From Orobanche coerulescens (lineage: Eukaryota > Streptophyta > Magnoliopsida > Lamiales > Orobanchaceae), in contig CM065814.1 of NCBI GenBank assembly GCA_033398695.1, forward strand, positions 102,488,501 to 102,552,500: a DNA stretch of 64,000 nt, given 5' to 3'. Positions 12,004 to 23,404 of this stretch are shown piece after piece (positions within the stretch are counted from its first letter, which is position 1; every line of letters begins with the position of its first letter). Position numbers and translations under genes: made by a program. The notes under the pieces were generated by a model, which was not told the origin of the DNA, made no database searches, and saw only the letters and a list, made by a program, of their open reading frames with translations.

Positions 12004-13028
12004 TTCTGTAACACCCCTAGATCCATCCTGGAATATTCAAGACGGAAACCACAAGGCTAGAAGACATTTTTAAAAACATTTCAAATATGTCTAAACGACA
12101 ATGAGGGTATTATCTTTTAAAAATATTCAAAGATTATATAAAATTCCTTTATCAATACCGTCAGAAAATCTCATTTGAAAGTACAAGGTCAAAACGCCAA
12201 AACTCAACAGTTTCAAAAGTATACGTTAAGCCACCGCTTGCACATATCGACAAAATAGTTTAGAAAACAATTTTCCAAAATAAACCCAAGTTCGTAAAAT
12301 ACTAGCAACCCATTTTAAAACACACTCGCAGTGGATATAATAAATAACTAAAATACTTTTATAACGGAAAAGTAACAACTAGTCCAAGTACTCAATTCAT
12401 AAACACACGCCATAGCCAGTATCCTCCGGGAAGCTCATCCCTTCACGACCGTTACTAGCTCGATCTACGAGTACCTAAAAATAAAGCCCACGACAGGGTC
12501 AGCCATAATACTCAACAATGATAATGATCACATCTCATCAATAATTACATACCAATGAAATTACAAAGTAAGAATACTACCAATGTAATATTACCGTCAT
12601 AACTTTACCAGCTCGTGATAACTCTCATCAAATAACCATTACCATATTGCACATCTCGTAGTTTCGATTAAACAATGAACTCATACACGACATCTATACT
12701 GTAACTCAAACAATACCCGAGATTCTCAAAACATCATCATAACTCCGACTACGGAAATATACCAACTCTGACCAATTCAATCCACCGGATAACATCATCA
12801 AATCTCAACACGATAATCGATTGTCCATCCAAAGACCAGCACCAATAAGGAAATCCAGAACATACCTCAAGATAGGCAATGCCACGACGAATCATGTCAG
12901 TCTAATTCGAGATCAAATCAATACAACATACGAACCTGGTCCTACAAGAGATCTATAAATGCATACTCACATGACAACATCAATATGACCACAACAATAA
13001 CAACAATGTATACTCATGGAAATCCGAT

Positions 13029-13265
13029 GATCCAGCGCCCACATCATAGATCCCGAGATGATCCTGTTAGATCAACACGAGGTGGATAACCAACAATATA
13101 CATATGCACAACAACAACACATGGGTAATCTAATGATCCAGCACACAGCATACATTCCCACGATGATCCCGTCGGACCAACACGTGGTGTAAAACCCGTC
13201 CAGCGATCCAGCGCACACAGAATAGATACCCAAGATGATCCCGTCGGACCAACACTTGGTGGATA
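13029..13265. repeat. Imperfect triplicated block in the E2 right LTR
   Basis: Three related units each start with GATCCAGC (about 13029, 13135, 13205) and contain GATGATCCCGTCGGACCAAC. Unit lengths vary because of indels. Two ORFs crossing it on the minus strand are repeat artefacts. Confidence 0.7.
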
Positions 13266-13520
13266 TACAACAACAATGCACGAATGTATGATAACAATAA
13301 TACACACATGCCTCACGACAACAATACATGAATGTATCACAACATGATCGACACAAAATGACAAAAATGATTAGAGTATTTGCCCCGAGTCCTTCGAGAG
13401 CAATCTCGATGTTAAAACCACCACTAACAATTATCCTCAATATTCCACGATCCAAAGTATCACAGACTATAGATAACTCATATCCTCGTCTTTACCACAA
13501 TGTATCATCGATACCCAAGT

Positions 13521-14192
13521 TAGAGGTGGCCACGGTTCTGGTTCCGGTTCGAACCGAAACCGAACCGCCGGTTCCGGAAATGGGAACTGGAACCGAACCG
13601 GTAACTTAGTGCTACGGTTTCGGTTCGAACCGGGAACCGTCGGTTCCGGTTCCGAACCGGCGGTTCCCGGTTCGAACCGTCCGAACCTATTTTTTTTTTT
13701 GTTCACTTTCTCCGACGCACGTTTCGCCATTTCTCCGAGCTTTCGAGCTCTCTCTCCTCTCCTCTCCCTCTCCTCCTCCATCCATCAACTTCTCAATAAC
13801 CATTTTAATATCATCGCTCTTCACCTGAACTCCCACCTTTTCTTCCTCCACGAATACGACAGGCACCTCAACTCCTACCCTCAATCCAGTCCTGATGACA
13901 TTCACAATGAACTTCTCATTGCAGAACTGCTCTGCAAACACAGGCCATTTCAACGGTTCCCGGTTCCGGAACCGTGTGAACCGGCGGTTCCGAACGGTTC
14001 GCGGTTCTACGGTTCGATTACGGTTCCGAACCGGGAACCGCCGGTTACATTTTCTGGAACCGGAACCGAACCGTATGGACACAGTTTCGGTTCCGGTTCG
14101 GAACCGTCTAACACGGTTCCGGTTCCAGAACCATCCTATACGGTCCGGTTTCACGGTTCGGTTCCCGGTTCCGGTTTTTTTGGCCACCTCTA
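13521..14192. mobile_element. hAT-type non-autonomous element carrying a captured gene fragment
   Basis: The terminal inverted repeats are TAGAGGTGGCCA at the left and TGGCCACCTCTA at the right. Both sides are flanked by the identical 8-bp duplication ACCCAAGT (13513-13520 and 14193-14200), the target-site length typical of hAT transposons. The subterminal zones are packed with GGTTCCGGTTCGAACCG-type words that are largely self-complementary. The middle (about 13690-13949) is not repetitive and encodes part of a plant glycosyltransferase on the minus strand. No transposase is present, so mobility would need one supplied in trans. Confidence 0.93.
13690..13949 (-). pseudogene. Captured fragment of a UDP-glycosyltransferase gene (UGT73-like)
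   Basis: The minus strand reads WPVFAEQFCNEKFIVNVIRT, then a GLRVGVEVP stretch, EEEKVGV, and DDIKMVIEKLMD. After a frame change it continues as GERARKLGEMAKRASE. The WPxFAEQFxNEK motif ends the PSPG box, the sugar-nucleotide-binding signature of plant family-1 glycosyltransferases, and the rest matches the C-terminal region that follows it. Only about 85 codons are present, with no start, no catalytic N-terminal half and a frameshift. It is a gene fragment carried by the hAT element, not a working enzyme. The family is firm; the subfamily is my inference. Confidence 0.85.
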
Positions 14193-15545
14193 ACCCAAGT
14201 ATACCAATAACAAATGTAAATCATATACATTATGATTTAACTCCCAAAAATCGGAAAACAACATACAATATAAATCTCCAGAGTTCATAATAATAATCAT
14301 TGCAATATGCATTATAAACGAAATGAAACTGAAACCATTCATTAAATATTATAAAATGAACAAGTAATAACTTGCCTCGATACCGATACGATGAAGCCGT
14401 TACCAATTTCCTTGCCATCGTCTACAAGCTCCTCCGCCCTGACCAAAGCAATTACGAACATCCTTGAACTCCACCATAATATGTTATTATAATCAACGAT
14501 CAATAATCGATAACAACAAGTTCGATAACGATCAACAATCAAAATAACCAACAAACAAACTCAATGGTTACACAATATCTCGATTAAACCCTAATCCGAA
14601 TAACTCAATCAATCAATCACGAATCCATAACCATAATACGATTCCACAATCCGATAATCGTATCAACAATCAATTCAACCCGATAACTAGGATTATAACA
14701 TACTCAATTCCGAAATCAACCTTATATACGGATTAACAAGATTCCTCCTTGTTCATAATCACCAAGACAACATAGTCCAATATGTTATCTAACCTCTAAC
14801 CTATCATATTTCACTCATAACCCTATCAATACACACATATCATCATCTTCCTCGACATGCATTTTTCATAACATCACGAATCACAACAATACTACCATAA
14901 TCATCACCATTTTCTTCAATAAGATTCAAGTAACACAAGGAATCACAACAACACTTACATATTCGTCATCATACGAAGTAAATAATGACAACAACACCAA
15001 GAATCCGAAATGAAGAAAGGGATTACATAAAAAAAACCCTTCAATACAATCCAAAACCACTACAATCATATCAATACCCATATATCAATAACAACATCAA
15101 CATAATTTGGAAATCCATCTTACAAGCACATTTGAACGAATCACAATTCTTACAACATGAAGAATCTTAACCAACGTCTTAAATCTCTTGTCACAATTCC
15201 ACTTAATCACGTATAACATCATAATACATAATAAGATAGATCAACATGCTTCCTAACATGTAAACATCCTTCCAAACCTGAGCTACAATCAGGGGGATAC
15301 GAATGCTACCTTGTATTGATAAACTACGATGAAGAACAATCGAACTCCTTTCAAGAATCATTATCAACTCTAAGAACAGCTCCAATCCATGCTATCAAGC
15401 TTAATGTTGTTAATGGTGATCATTTCTACAAACACTCAAGTGTTTAGAACCTAAAAACCTCGCCCAAGAACTCTCTCTATCGGATGAAGGGAAAAAATGG
15501 CCGAAATGAATAATAATACCCAACTGCACATATTTATAGACTCTT

Positions 15546-15990
15546 ACATTACGTATGCTACATGAACAACTTAACGTACGTAACAAATCTTACGTACGTC
15601 ATCCGACCTTGATAGCATACGTAACAATAATTCAGAGGCCACTGCCTCAATTCGTACTATGTCTTACGTACGTAACACCTATGCCATATCATACGTAATA
15701 TGGTCATTGACTTGATACAGTATGATACTCATTTTACGTTCATAATCGGCTATCCATAACGTACGTAAATCTCTTTGTTGACTCGCCAGTCTACATCTTC
15801 ACCGAAAGTTGCCGACCACGGGACCCATCCGTCGATAACAACCTGATCCTGCCTGATATGACCTTTACGTACATTAACTCTCCCTCTTAACGTACGTAAG
15901 CTTTGTGCACCTTACCTACGTTAACTATCCTTCTTAACGTTCGTAAGACTTGTGCATTAGCGTACGCTGAATCCTTACTTTAGCGTACGT
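15546..15990 (-). promoter_or_regulatory. U3 palindrome array, E2 right LTR
   Basis: This is the counterpart of 9072-9505. Words such as AACGTACGTAAC, TTACGTACGTAAC and TAGCGTACGCT recur, just upstream (in element orientation) of the TATA box near 15531-15538. Several words differ between the two copies. Confidence 0.78.
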
Positions 15991-16250
15991 TCATAAGGCT
16001 TTACTCAACCAATTCCAATTGTTCTGTCCGTCGTCTCGATATACTTGTATTCATTCCAATAATATTCTCATACAACACACCTGACATACAATATCTTCAA
16101 ATACAATTGTCGACCAAGTACGACAATTATACCAATACAGATGTCTCGGTCCTTCAATTATTTTATCCATACTGTACAGATTCCACACTGTAAAATATAA
16201 CTTGGATAGAACAACATTAAACAAGCATAGCAGAAATTCAGGATATTACA

Positions 16251-16341
16251 GTGGTGGTGGTGGTGGTGGTAGTGGTGGTGGTAGTAGTGGTAGTGGTAGT
16301 AGCAGCAGCAGTGGTAGTGATGGTAGTAGTGGTGGCAGAAA

Positions 16342-16379
<38 letters not shown>

Positions 16380-16935
16380 GGAGGAGGAGGAGGAGGAGGA
16401 GCAGTAGTGGTAGCAGCAATAGTGGCGGCAGTAGTGATAGTAGTAGCATCAACAACAACAGCACCGATGCGATGCACCGGGAGCGATGGCAGTGAAGTAG
16501 TAGCAACAACAACGATGAGTGTAGTAGTAGCAACAGCAGCAGAGCAATAGCAGATGTGAGTAGTACCGAGCGTGAGTGCAGTAGTAGTACTAGTAGCAGC
16601 AATGGTAGTGGTAGTGGTGGTGGTGGTGGTGGTGGTAGTAGTAGTAGTAATAATAGGAGGAGGAGCAGTAGTAGCAGCAGCAATAGTGGCGACAGTAGTG
16701 GTAGTAGTAGCAGCAGCAGCAACAGTAGCAGTTGCAGTAGTACCAAGAGCAGTAGTAGCAGCAGCAACGAGCAAGAGCAAGAGTTAAAGACAAAGAGCAA
16801 CAAAGAGAAGTAGCAGCAGAGTACTTGAGCGAGCAATGAGTACCAACAAGAGCGAGAGTAGCAGAATAAATAGAGCAAATGTGAGCGAGTAGCATAATAT
16901 GAGTAGTAGTAGTAGCAGTAGCAGCAGAAAAATGC
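16251..16935. repeat. Trinucleotide-rich array (GTG/GTA/GCA/AGG)
   Basis: About 685 bp of mixed GTGGTA, AGTAGC and AGGAGG triplets start exactly at the E2 LTR border. All frames are open for long stretches on both strands simply because the unit is three bases long. The predicted proteins are runs of Ser/Gly, Val or Leu/Thr and are not credible genes. Confidence 0.92.
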
Positions 16936-17458
16936 AATATTATTTAATCATCAAGGTACCATATGCAATATTACAGAAAAAATTTATTCTTCATAGAAAT
17001 ATTATCGCTTAAGTTTTTTTTAGATTATTATATAATTACCACATGCATTGCATGTGCACATTATATAGTAATAATAATTATATTTCATATGTAATTATAT
17101 TAGCTTTGGTATTACACCTTAATCCCATATTATTAATAAAATATATTAAATATTAAATTATAATGCTTCATATTCTTATATATATTATGATATCTTTGAT
17201 ATATAATCATAATAGTTTATTGCTTGGAAGTTCAGTACAATATCTATAATTATGCACTATACATATAATTTATGTGAGAGTAGTGTACAATATCCATATT
17301 TAAACTCCAGACTTTATTTTTTTTATACTCCCTATACACATTCTTTTTTTATTGTCTTATACTTTGTGTATATTAGAGATAATTGTAATATATATAATTA
17401 AACTATAAGTTCAATTACATATTGATATTAATTAAATATATTCTCTAATATAGGAGGT
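16936..17458. other. AT-rich intergenic DNA, nothing recognised
   Basis: The sequence is rich in A and T with short runs such as ATATATAAT. No ORF with recognisable content and no clear terminal repeats were seen. Confidence 0.6.
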
Positions 17459-17824
17459 TGGTGCCGGCTAGAGCCTATCATTGCTTTCCACGTTCGAGAC
17501 CTCCTTACGCTTGCAAAAGACTCGAAGCTGCAAAAGACGGATACGAGGGTGCTACATAGTATTGTCTTAGCGACGCTTTGGTGCATTTGGACCGAAAGGA
17601 ATGAGAGAGTTTTTCAAAATAAAAAGGCGAAACCGGTTGAGGTGGTGGTCAAGATCAAAGCGGCGTCATTTTTTTGGATTAGAAATAGATCTAGATTTAA
17701 AAACATAGATTGGAATGATTGGTGTATTTGCCCATTTGAATTGATGTAATTGTGGTTTTCCTTGCGGTCCTCGTTTTGTGGACTCGCAAGTGGCGTTGAA
17801 TGAAGTTAACCTTTCAAAAAAAAA
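17459..17824 (+). pseudogene. 3' end of a non-LTR (LINE) retrotransposon
   Basis: One frame from 17459 to the TAA at 17747-17749 reads WCRLEPIIAFHVRDLLTLAK, then ATLWCIWTERNERVF and KAASFFWIRNRSRFK. This is the C-terminal region found after the reverse transcriptase in plant LINE ORF2 proteins. About 70 bp of 3' UTR follow and end in nine A residues (17816-17824), as expected for a poly(A)-primed, 5'-truncated LINE copy. No target duplication was found. Confidence 0.8.
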
Positions 17825-18420
17825 TTTGGAGTCACACTTATTTTGGCGTAACATCATAATTATTATACTTTTGAATTTAGAATATAATAATTTGGGGGAA
17901 GTCACGTATCATGTAATAACAACAACAATAATGATAATAATCTAGCTCATTATACTAAAATTCTGGAACCCATAATTTATTACCTACTCTTCAATTTCTA
18001 AAAGTGACTCTAAAAATATAGTAATAGCGACACTATAGTTTCTAATGTTTATTTAATAATTTAAATTTATGTGAGAGGCCAAGGTACAATGTTCATAATA
18101 ATATTAATAATAATAAAAGAATAATTATATAGATATACTATATAAAAGTTTTGAAATCTCATGATTTATGAACTATTTTTCAGTTTTCAAAATTGAAACC
18201 ACATGAATAATAGTAATAGTAGAATAATAATAAAAATTAATCTTATACATTATATTCAATAAAACTTACAAAATTGTCTAATTTATGAACTAGTTCCACT
18301 ATCTCAGTTCTAGTGATAAAAGCTATCTTTTCACTTTCTAATTTTTATAAAATAATTCTGTGTAGGAGTACATATGTAACATGCATTTTATAATAATAGT
18401 AACAGTAAAATAGTAGTAAT
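17825..18420. other. AT-rich DNA, nothing recognised
   Basis: There are ATA and AAT-rich runs and short trinucleotide patches (AATAATAAT), with no coding signal. Confidence 0.55.
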
Positions 18421-18850
18421 AATAATTGCTGGAAGGGTATACTGATGCTAATCGTATTTTAACCACGAATAATTTTTATTCTGTAAGTGGGTATGTATTT
18501 ACCATTCGGGGTGGAGCAATGTCTTGAAAATCAAGTAAGCAACTTGCTTAGCCGATCCACCATATAATCAGAATTTATAGCTCTAGGCACAGCTGGAGAG
18601 AAAGTTGAATGGCTTCGTAACTTTTTTGAGGATACTTCATGCTAGAAAAAGAATGTGCCAAGTGTTACGATCCACTAAGATAGTCAAGCTGTAACTAGAA
18701 GAGCACAAAGCCTAATATATAATCGATAATCTCAACATATTTGTCGGAGACATAATAGCGTGAGATAATTGATAAAAGATAGAGTTATATCTATTGACTA
18801 TTTAAGGTTAAATGTTAATTTGGCGGATGCACTCACAAAGGTCTGAATGG
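18421..18850 (+). pseudogene. pol: Ty1/copia RNase H remnant
   Basis: Conceptual translation gives EGYTDANRILTTNNFYS, SGYVFTIRGGAMS, then SEFIALGTAGEKVEWLRNFF and, further on, VISIDYLRLNVNLADALTK. This order is the RNase H domain and C-terminus of copia pol. Several stops interrupt it (at least one where a conserved Trp is expected). Upstream pol domains are missing. It belongs with the LTR-like sequence starting near 19449. Confidence 0.82.
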
Positions 18851-19448
18851 AGATCAATTTTGTAAACTGCTAGAGGAAATGAGATTAGAATCTATATCTT
18901 GGAAGAACGATCGTAGTGGTAATCCAATCTTGAAGACTGGAGATCCCAGAAATTTGTTTCAGTAGAAAATAAAGTTATGAAAGTTCTATTTAAAACACTT
19001 ATTATAAATCCATCCTTATAGAGCAGAATAAGTGTCGAGTCTTGTGATTGTGGGGAGGTTAAGTCTTTGGGCTTTTAATGATGCCTTGTCGTAAAAAATG
19101 AGAAGTATTACAAAATATTTTATAAAAGGAGACAACTGTTCGAATGTAAGGCAGGACCACCTCGAATAAACAGTTAGGAAATCAAGATGTTGTTTATGGT
19201 CAAAACGGACACAACTATGATAACAGAAGGTGTGGAGATATTATTACGTAAATATCATTGACTCGGTATACACCAAGAAGGATTAGTTCAAGACGCTTTG
19301 TCCACTACACCACAAGTATATTCTACGATATTTTACTAAGGAAGATTTAAAGCCACACACTACATACCCCGATGCATCAGTATTTTATGGAAACTGGGTA
19401 TGTGAGTCTACATTCATGCATGCATTTATTTTCACTCATGTGGGGATT
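18851..19448 (+). other. 3' non-coding part of the copia remnant, with polypurine tract
   Basis: No gene was seen. At the end, TCATGTGGGGAT (about 19437-19448) looks like the polypurine tract preceding the LTR start TGTTG. Confidence 0.6.
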
Positions 19449-20460
19449 GTTGTAAATTAGTTTAAGAAAATGAGTTTGACACAAGTCTGAACAAATTTAA
19501 TGTACTAAAATTAAATAATTTTTGGGAATTAAATGCTAAATTGTGAATCTACGTTTGAGAAGATAAATATAGGATTTTATTTTTCTCAAAACTAATTTAC
19601 AGTGAATGAGAATAAGTAATTGAAATATATATTTAATAGAAAATTGAATAGTTTAAATGGAAAATGAAAGGTCATTCTACATTGGAAAAATGAACCTTTC
19701 TTGACTATCTTATCAGTAAGAAGGTGTATAATTAGTTTGACAAGCAGTAGTATACATTAGTGGCCCGGTGCTAGGAAGCCCACACGATGGGCACCACTGT
19801 CACCCTCCATCAGTCGGCTCAGCTCGATAAAAAACGGCATGGTCCGGGCACGGGCTCGGCCGTGGGCCGTGGGCCTTCCTTGAGCCATAGTTCAGTTCTT
19901 GGCAATTGGACTTTGGGCTGTACTTGGGCGACTTGGGGCTCGTAAGTTGGGCTGAGACTAAATTAATTTTGCAGCCAAGTCCAACGAAATGAATCAGTCA
20001 GGTTTGATCAAGCCTGAACTACTGAGCTGATTCAGACACGAACTAACCCAGCTTATAGAACATGATTCTTCACACTCCTATATGGCGTAACTTACAAATT
20101 AAGCTGGTTAATATCATTTATTGAGGTGACTCTTGAGGTGAAGAGTTACTCGACAAATTAAAGGCAATTTAACTTGCAATAACCCTCCACCTGATGGATC
20201 GATTACGGACCCTATAAAAGGGAGTCCTCTGCATTTTATTGTAAACATACAACAACCCGTTGCATCACATATTCTTTCTTGCTTTTCGTGCGCAGTTTCC
20301 AGCACTTAAATATTTGCCGGAGTTATGAGTTTTGAAGAGCACATAACTCAGATTTATTTTAGTAGCCTAAGCCATAGGAGCAAAATAGTCTTACAGGATG
20401 AGTTCTACTCGCCTTTGATATTGTTTTTATTTTATGTTTTCAAGATGAGAATATTATCTA
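19449..20460 (+). repeat. Decayed copia 3' LTR, right end uncertain
   Basis: It starts TGTTGTAAATTAG after a purine tract. A good TATA box (CTATAAAAGG) lies near 20212. A GC-rich block (about 19755-20060) stands out from the AT-rich surroundings and may be a separate insertion. I could not find a matching CAACA end or a target duplication, so the right border is a guess. Confidence 0.55.
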
Positions 20461-20822
20461 GTTAATTATAGTGGGTAGCAATTTTATATGATTTTTATTG
20501 TAACTACGTTGCTGGAAATTCATAGAACCAATAACAAAGTTATTTTTTTTGCTCCTCCATTTGCTACCGCAATTTCTTCCTCTTCTTATCCTCAGGACCA
20601 AACCTATACCAATAAAAAACGTGAGACAGAGGTTGAAGAGGTTCTCTGGCGTAACCCCTTTGATGCTTAAGTCAGAACACATTTCTAATACACGAAAGAA
20701 TAAGATTTTAGAGAGTAGAGAGAAAGAGTATGACATCTTTCAAAGTAAAAATGAAAAGTATTTATAGGTATGGAATTTTGAGGTTTCCATGAAATCAGTG
20801 GAATAAATCAAATTATGGATAA
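20461..20822. other. Intergenic DNA left of E3
   Basis: No recognisable gene. The short ORFs on both strands (for example 20458-20736) lack any known motif. This is the pre-insertion flank of E3, ending in the TTAAC target site (20823-20827). Confidence 0.55.
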
Positions 20823-21605
20823 TTAACTGTAACACCCCCAAATCCTATTGGGTTATTACAGTGCCGTGGACCCCACGCCAGGAGATCCATCAGGCGAACA
20901 TGACTAAAATACATTAAATTAAACAACAAGGGAAAATCATAGTCCCTACCATGATATCCGACACAATATTCCGATAAGGAATTTCAACGACAACGATGGG
21001 CCTACATGGCCAAGAGTAAAGATACAACATCCACGAGCATCTGCTCGGGTAATACAAAAAGGCAATGACTGACAAACTGGAGAACACTCCAACCGACTGA
21101 CCAACATGAACAACTCGGACTAGTATCGCTCGAATGCCTCGTCGCCATCATCATGCCCCTGTGTCTCCACTCTCTCCTCGCAAGCACCTAAAACATGAAA
21201 AACATGTTCCGCCCCCACGGGGTCAGTCATCCAGATAATGAACATCAAATACATGTATAACATGATATGCATCCAAAGGCAGAATGAAACGGTACAATGA
21301 TGATAATAATACGAGATGCTCACAAACCAAGGTAAGAACCGAACATTCGTGAAATACTATGCCCACGTCATACTATTAATACCTGTTCGACAGGTTAGAA
21401 CATAAATGCCCAACGGCGAATCATAATCACAGAATACCACAATGAATTAAACGACATGAACCAAACCAGAACTGAATTTAATATGAATCATAATGCCCAA
21501 AGGCTCCAATGAAAATACCAAGACCTTACAAAAGGCCTGAAAGTCGTTCAGCGGAAGTTAATAAATATCACCAACACCTGAAGTCAAACAAAAAGTCAGT
21601 ATCAA

Positions 21606-22001
21606 TGAGGGCCGAAGCCACGGCACGAAGCCGTATCACAATAAGGGCCGAAGCCACGGCATGAAGCCGTATCACAATAAGGGCCGAAGCCACGGCACGA
21701 AGCCGTATCACAATAAGTGCCGAAGCCACGGCACGAAGCCGTATCACAATAAGGGCCAAAGCCACGGCATGAAGCCGTATCATAATAAGGGCTGAAGCCA
21801 CGGCATGAAGCCGTATCACAATAAGGGTCGAAGCCACGGCACGAAGCCGTATCACAATAAGGGCCGAAGCCACGGCATGAAGCCGTATCACAATAAGGGC
21901 CGAAGCCACGGCATGAAGCCGTATCACAATAAGGGCCGAAGCCACGGCACGAAGCCGTATCACAATAAGGGCCGAAGCCACGGCATGAAGCCGTATCACA
22001 A
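21606..22001. repeat. 36-bp minisatellite, 11 units, E3 left LTR
   Basis: The units have the form GGGCCGAAGCCACGGCATGA followed by AGCCGTATCACAATAA, with a C/T variant in GCACGA/GCATGA. Eleven contiguous copies are present with no spacers. Because 36 is divisible by three, frames stay open on both strands and give repeats such as HNKGRSHGMKPY or CDTASCRGFGPY. These are artefacts, not proteins. Confidence 0.95.
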
Positions 22002-22039
22002 TGAATGATAGTGTGCTGCCTTGAGTCGGCCAACACGAT

Positions 22040-22275
22040 AAGAATGATGCAGCGGATGATTCCATGAATGATTGGGGATTCGATTGCCTGAGAATGGCCA
22101 ATCGATACGAATGATACGATGAATGATTGAATACCTCGATTGCCTTATAACAGCCAATCGAGAACAATGATATAGTGAATGATTTCGATTTTCCTGAGAG
22201 CGGCCAATCGATGACAACGATATGATGAATGATTGAACACCTCGATTTGCCTGAGAGAGGCCAATCGATGACAAT
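22040..22275. repeat. Imperfect 50-60-bp tandem repeat, E3 left LTR
   Basis: About four units are each marked by GGCCAATCGAT with GATGAATGATT (starts near 22098, 22153, 22203, 22261). The same block occurs in the right LTR at about 28275-28515 and in reduced form in E8 near 47500-47660. Confidence 0.78.
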
Positions 22276-23404
22276 GATACGAAGGATGCCTCGGCACCTT
22301 TAATCGGTTACCGATGACGAAAATGAGAAATGAATACGCCAATGCCTTTAATCGGCCAATACAGTTTTAATGACAAACCCAACAGGAATAACAATGATCT
22401 CAACGATGTCTTAGATTGACATCAATATCAACAAAAATCGATACATCGACACCGCAAACCGGCTATCGACAATGACATTAATAACGAGTGTCACAATGCC
22501 TTGAATCGGCCATTAACGAACAAGAATAACATTTGGCATAATTGCCAAAAGGTATCGTATCGAACGATCTCTTGATATCAATGAATTCATGAAGAGACTA
22601 AGTCTCGGAATGATACAATACATTCATACACATATATGATGACATTAATCTCATTGACTAGTACAAGTATAAAACTTGCCTCAAACCGAAGGCGAGAAGG
22701 TACTTCCACGATCAACGTCCTTAATGAAATTATCGGCCGCTCGAACAATATTGAACAACACAAATACCAACAATTCTCTTAATACACGAATCAAGCATGA
22801 TCACAACCAACTCAAAAGTCGATACAACAATACCCGAAACTCATTGGGGCATTTAAACAAACGCGTCGTAAACAATCTCCAATTGTTTACAACCAAAACT
22901 CAATTACATCCGAAACCAACTTCCAGTGAATGATTCAAACCCACAAAACCTCATGAATATTATCAATAATCCAATATGAATACTTAAATCGATATTTCAA
23001 CAACATTTGGTCGAAAACCCCCAAAATTCCAAAGTCAACCCGTAAGGGTTCTTGAACAATTCCTCAATTATTCACAAATTCCAAAAATTACACCAATGAA
23101 TCCGTAGAAATACATGTATCCAAGATAGATAATCCATATCTAACATATTCCAACATAATATCGATTTAACACGAAGAGATCGAAAGCAAAACACCCAAGA
23201 TCCGAAATTCCAGATCCAAGAATCATTACCTTGATTTGGAGTGATGAAACTGATTTAGATGATGATTAATCCAACTTAGGAGCTTGAAGATGATTCTAGA
23301 TGATTGCAGCTCAAAAAGACCTTTCCGAATCGCCCAAGCTCGTCCGAAATGGTTGAGAAATGAAGAAATGACGAAGGTTGGGTCAATCGCCTTATTTATC
23401 TTGT

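Larger units (their letters stand above)
8578..16250 (-). mobile_element. E2: non-coding, long-LTR (LARD-like) retrotransposon
   Basis: The left LTR fragment (8578-9804) and the right LTR (12007-16250) flank a 2.2-kb internal region. The polypurine tract is next to the left LTR and the tRNA-Met-type primer site next to the right one, which fixes the minus orientation. No gag or pol domain is recognisable in any frame. LTRs of over 3.5 kb with a non-coding interior fit the class called large retrotransposon derivatives. It must depend on another element's enzymes. The first part of its left LTR lies beyond the window, on the other side of E1. Confidence 0.85.
12007..16250 (-). repeat. E2 right LTR (4244 bp including a nested hAT element)
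   Basis: It begins TGTAACACCCCTAG and ends GGATATTACA, and its right part aligns with 8578-9804. Without the 672-bp hAT element and its 8-bp duplication it is about 3.56 kb. A minus-strand TATA box lies near 15531-15538. To its right, at 15546-15990, are TACGTACGTA-type palindromes. The right border abuts a trinucleotide array, so the target was probably that array. Confidence 0.87.

Noticed and set aside
13467..14290. ORFs over 100 codons across the hAT element
   Set aside because: Most of each ORF is translated GGTTCCGGTTCG repeat; only the glycosyltransferase-like part is meaningful and it is a frameshifted fragment.
16202..16937. Long overlapping ORFs on both strands (Ser/Gly, Val, Leu or Thr-rich proteins)
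   Set aside because: They are produced by a trinucleotide repeat, which keeps all frames open. There is no start context, domain or codon bias.
21606..22001. Possible CRISPR-like repeat array
   Set aside because: The 36-bp units are contiguous with no spacers, and the context is a plant LTR.
21568..22167. ORFs of 144-199 codons with 12-residue repeats (also 27853-28511)
   Set aside because: They are read-through of a 36-bp minisatellite inside an LTR; both strands are open and the repeat unit is DNA-level.
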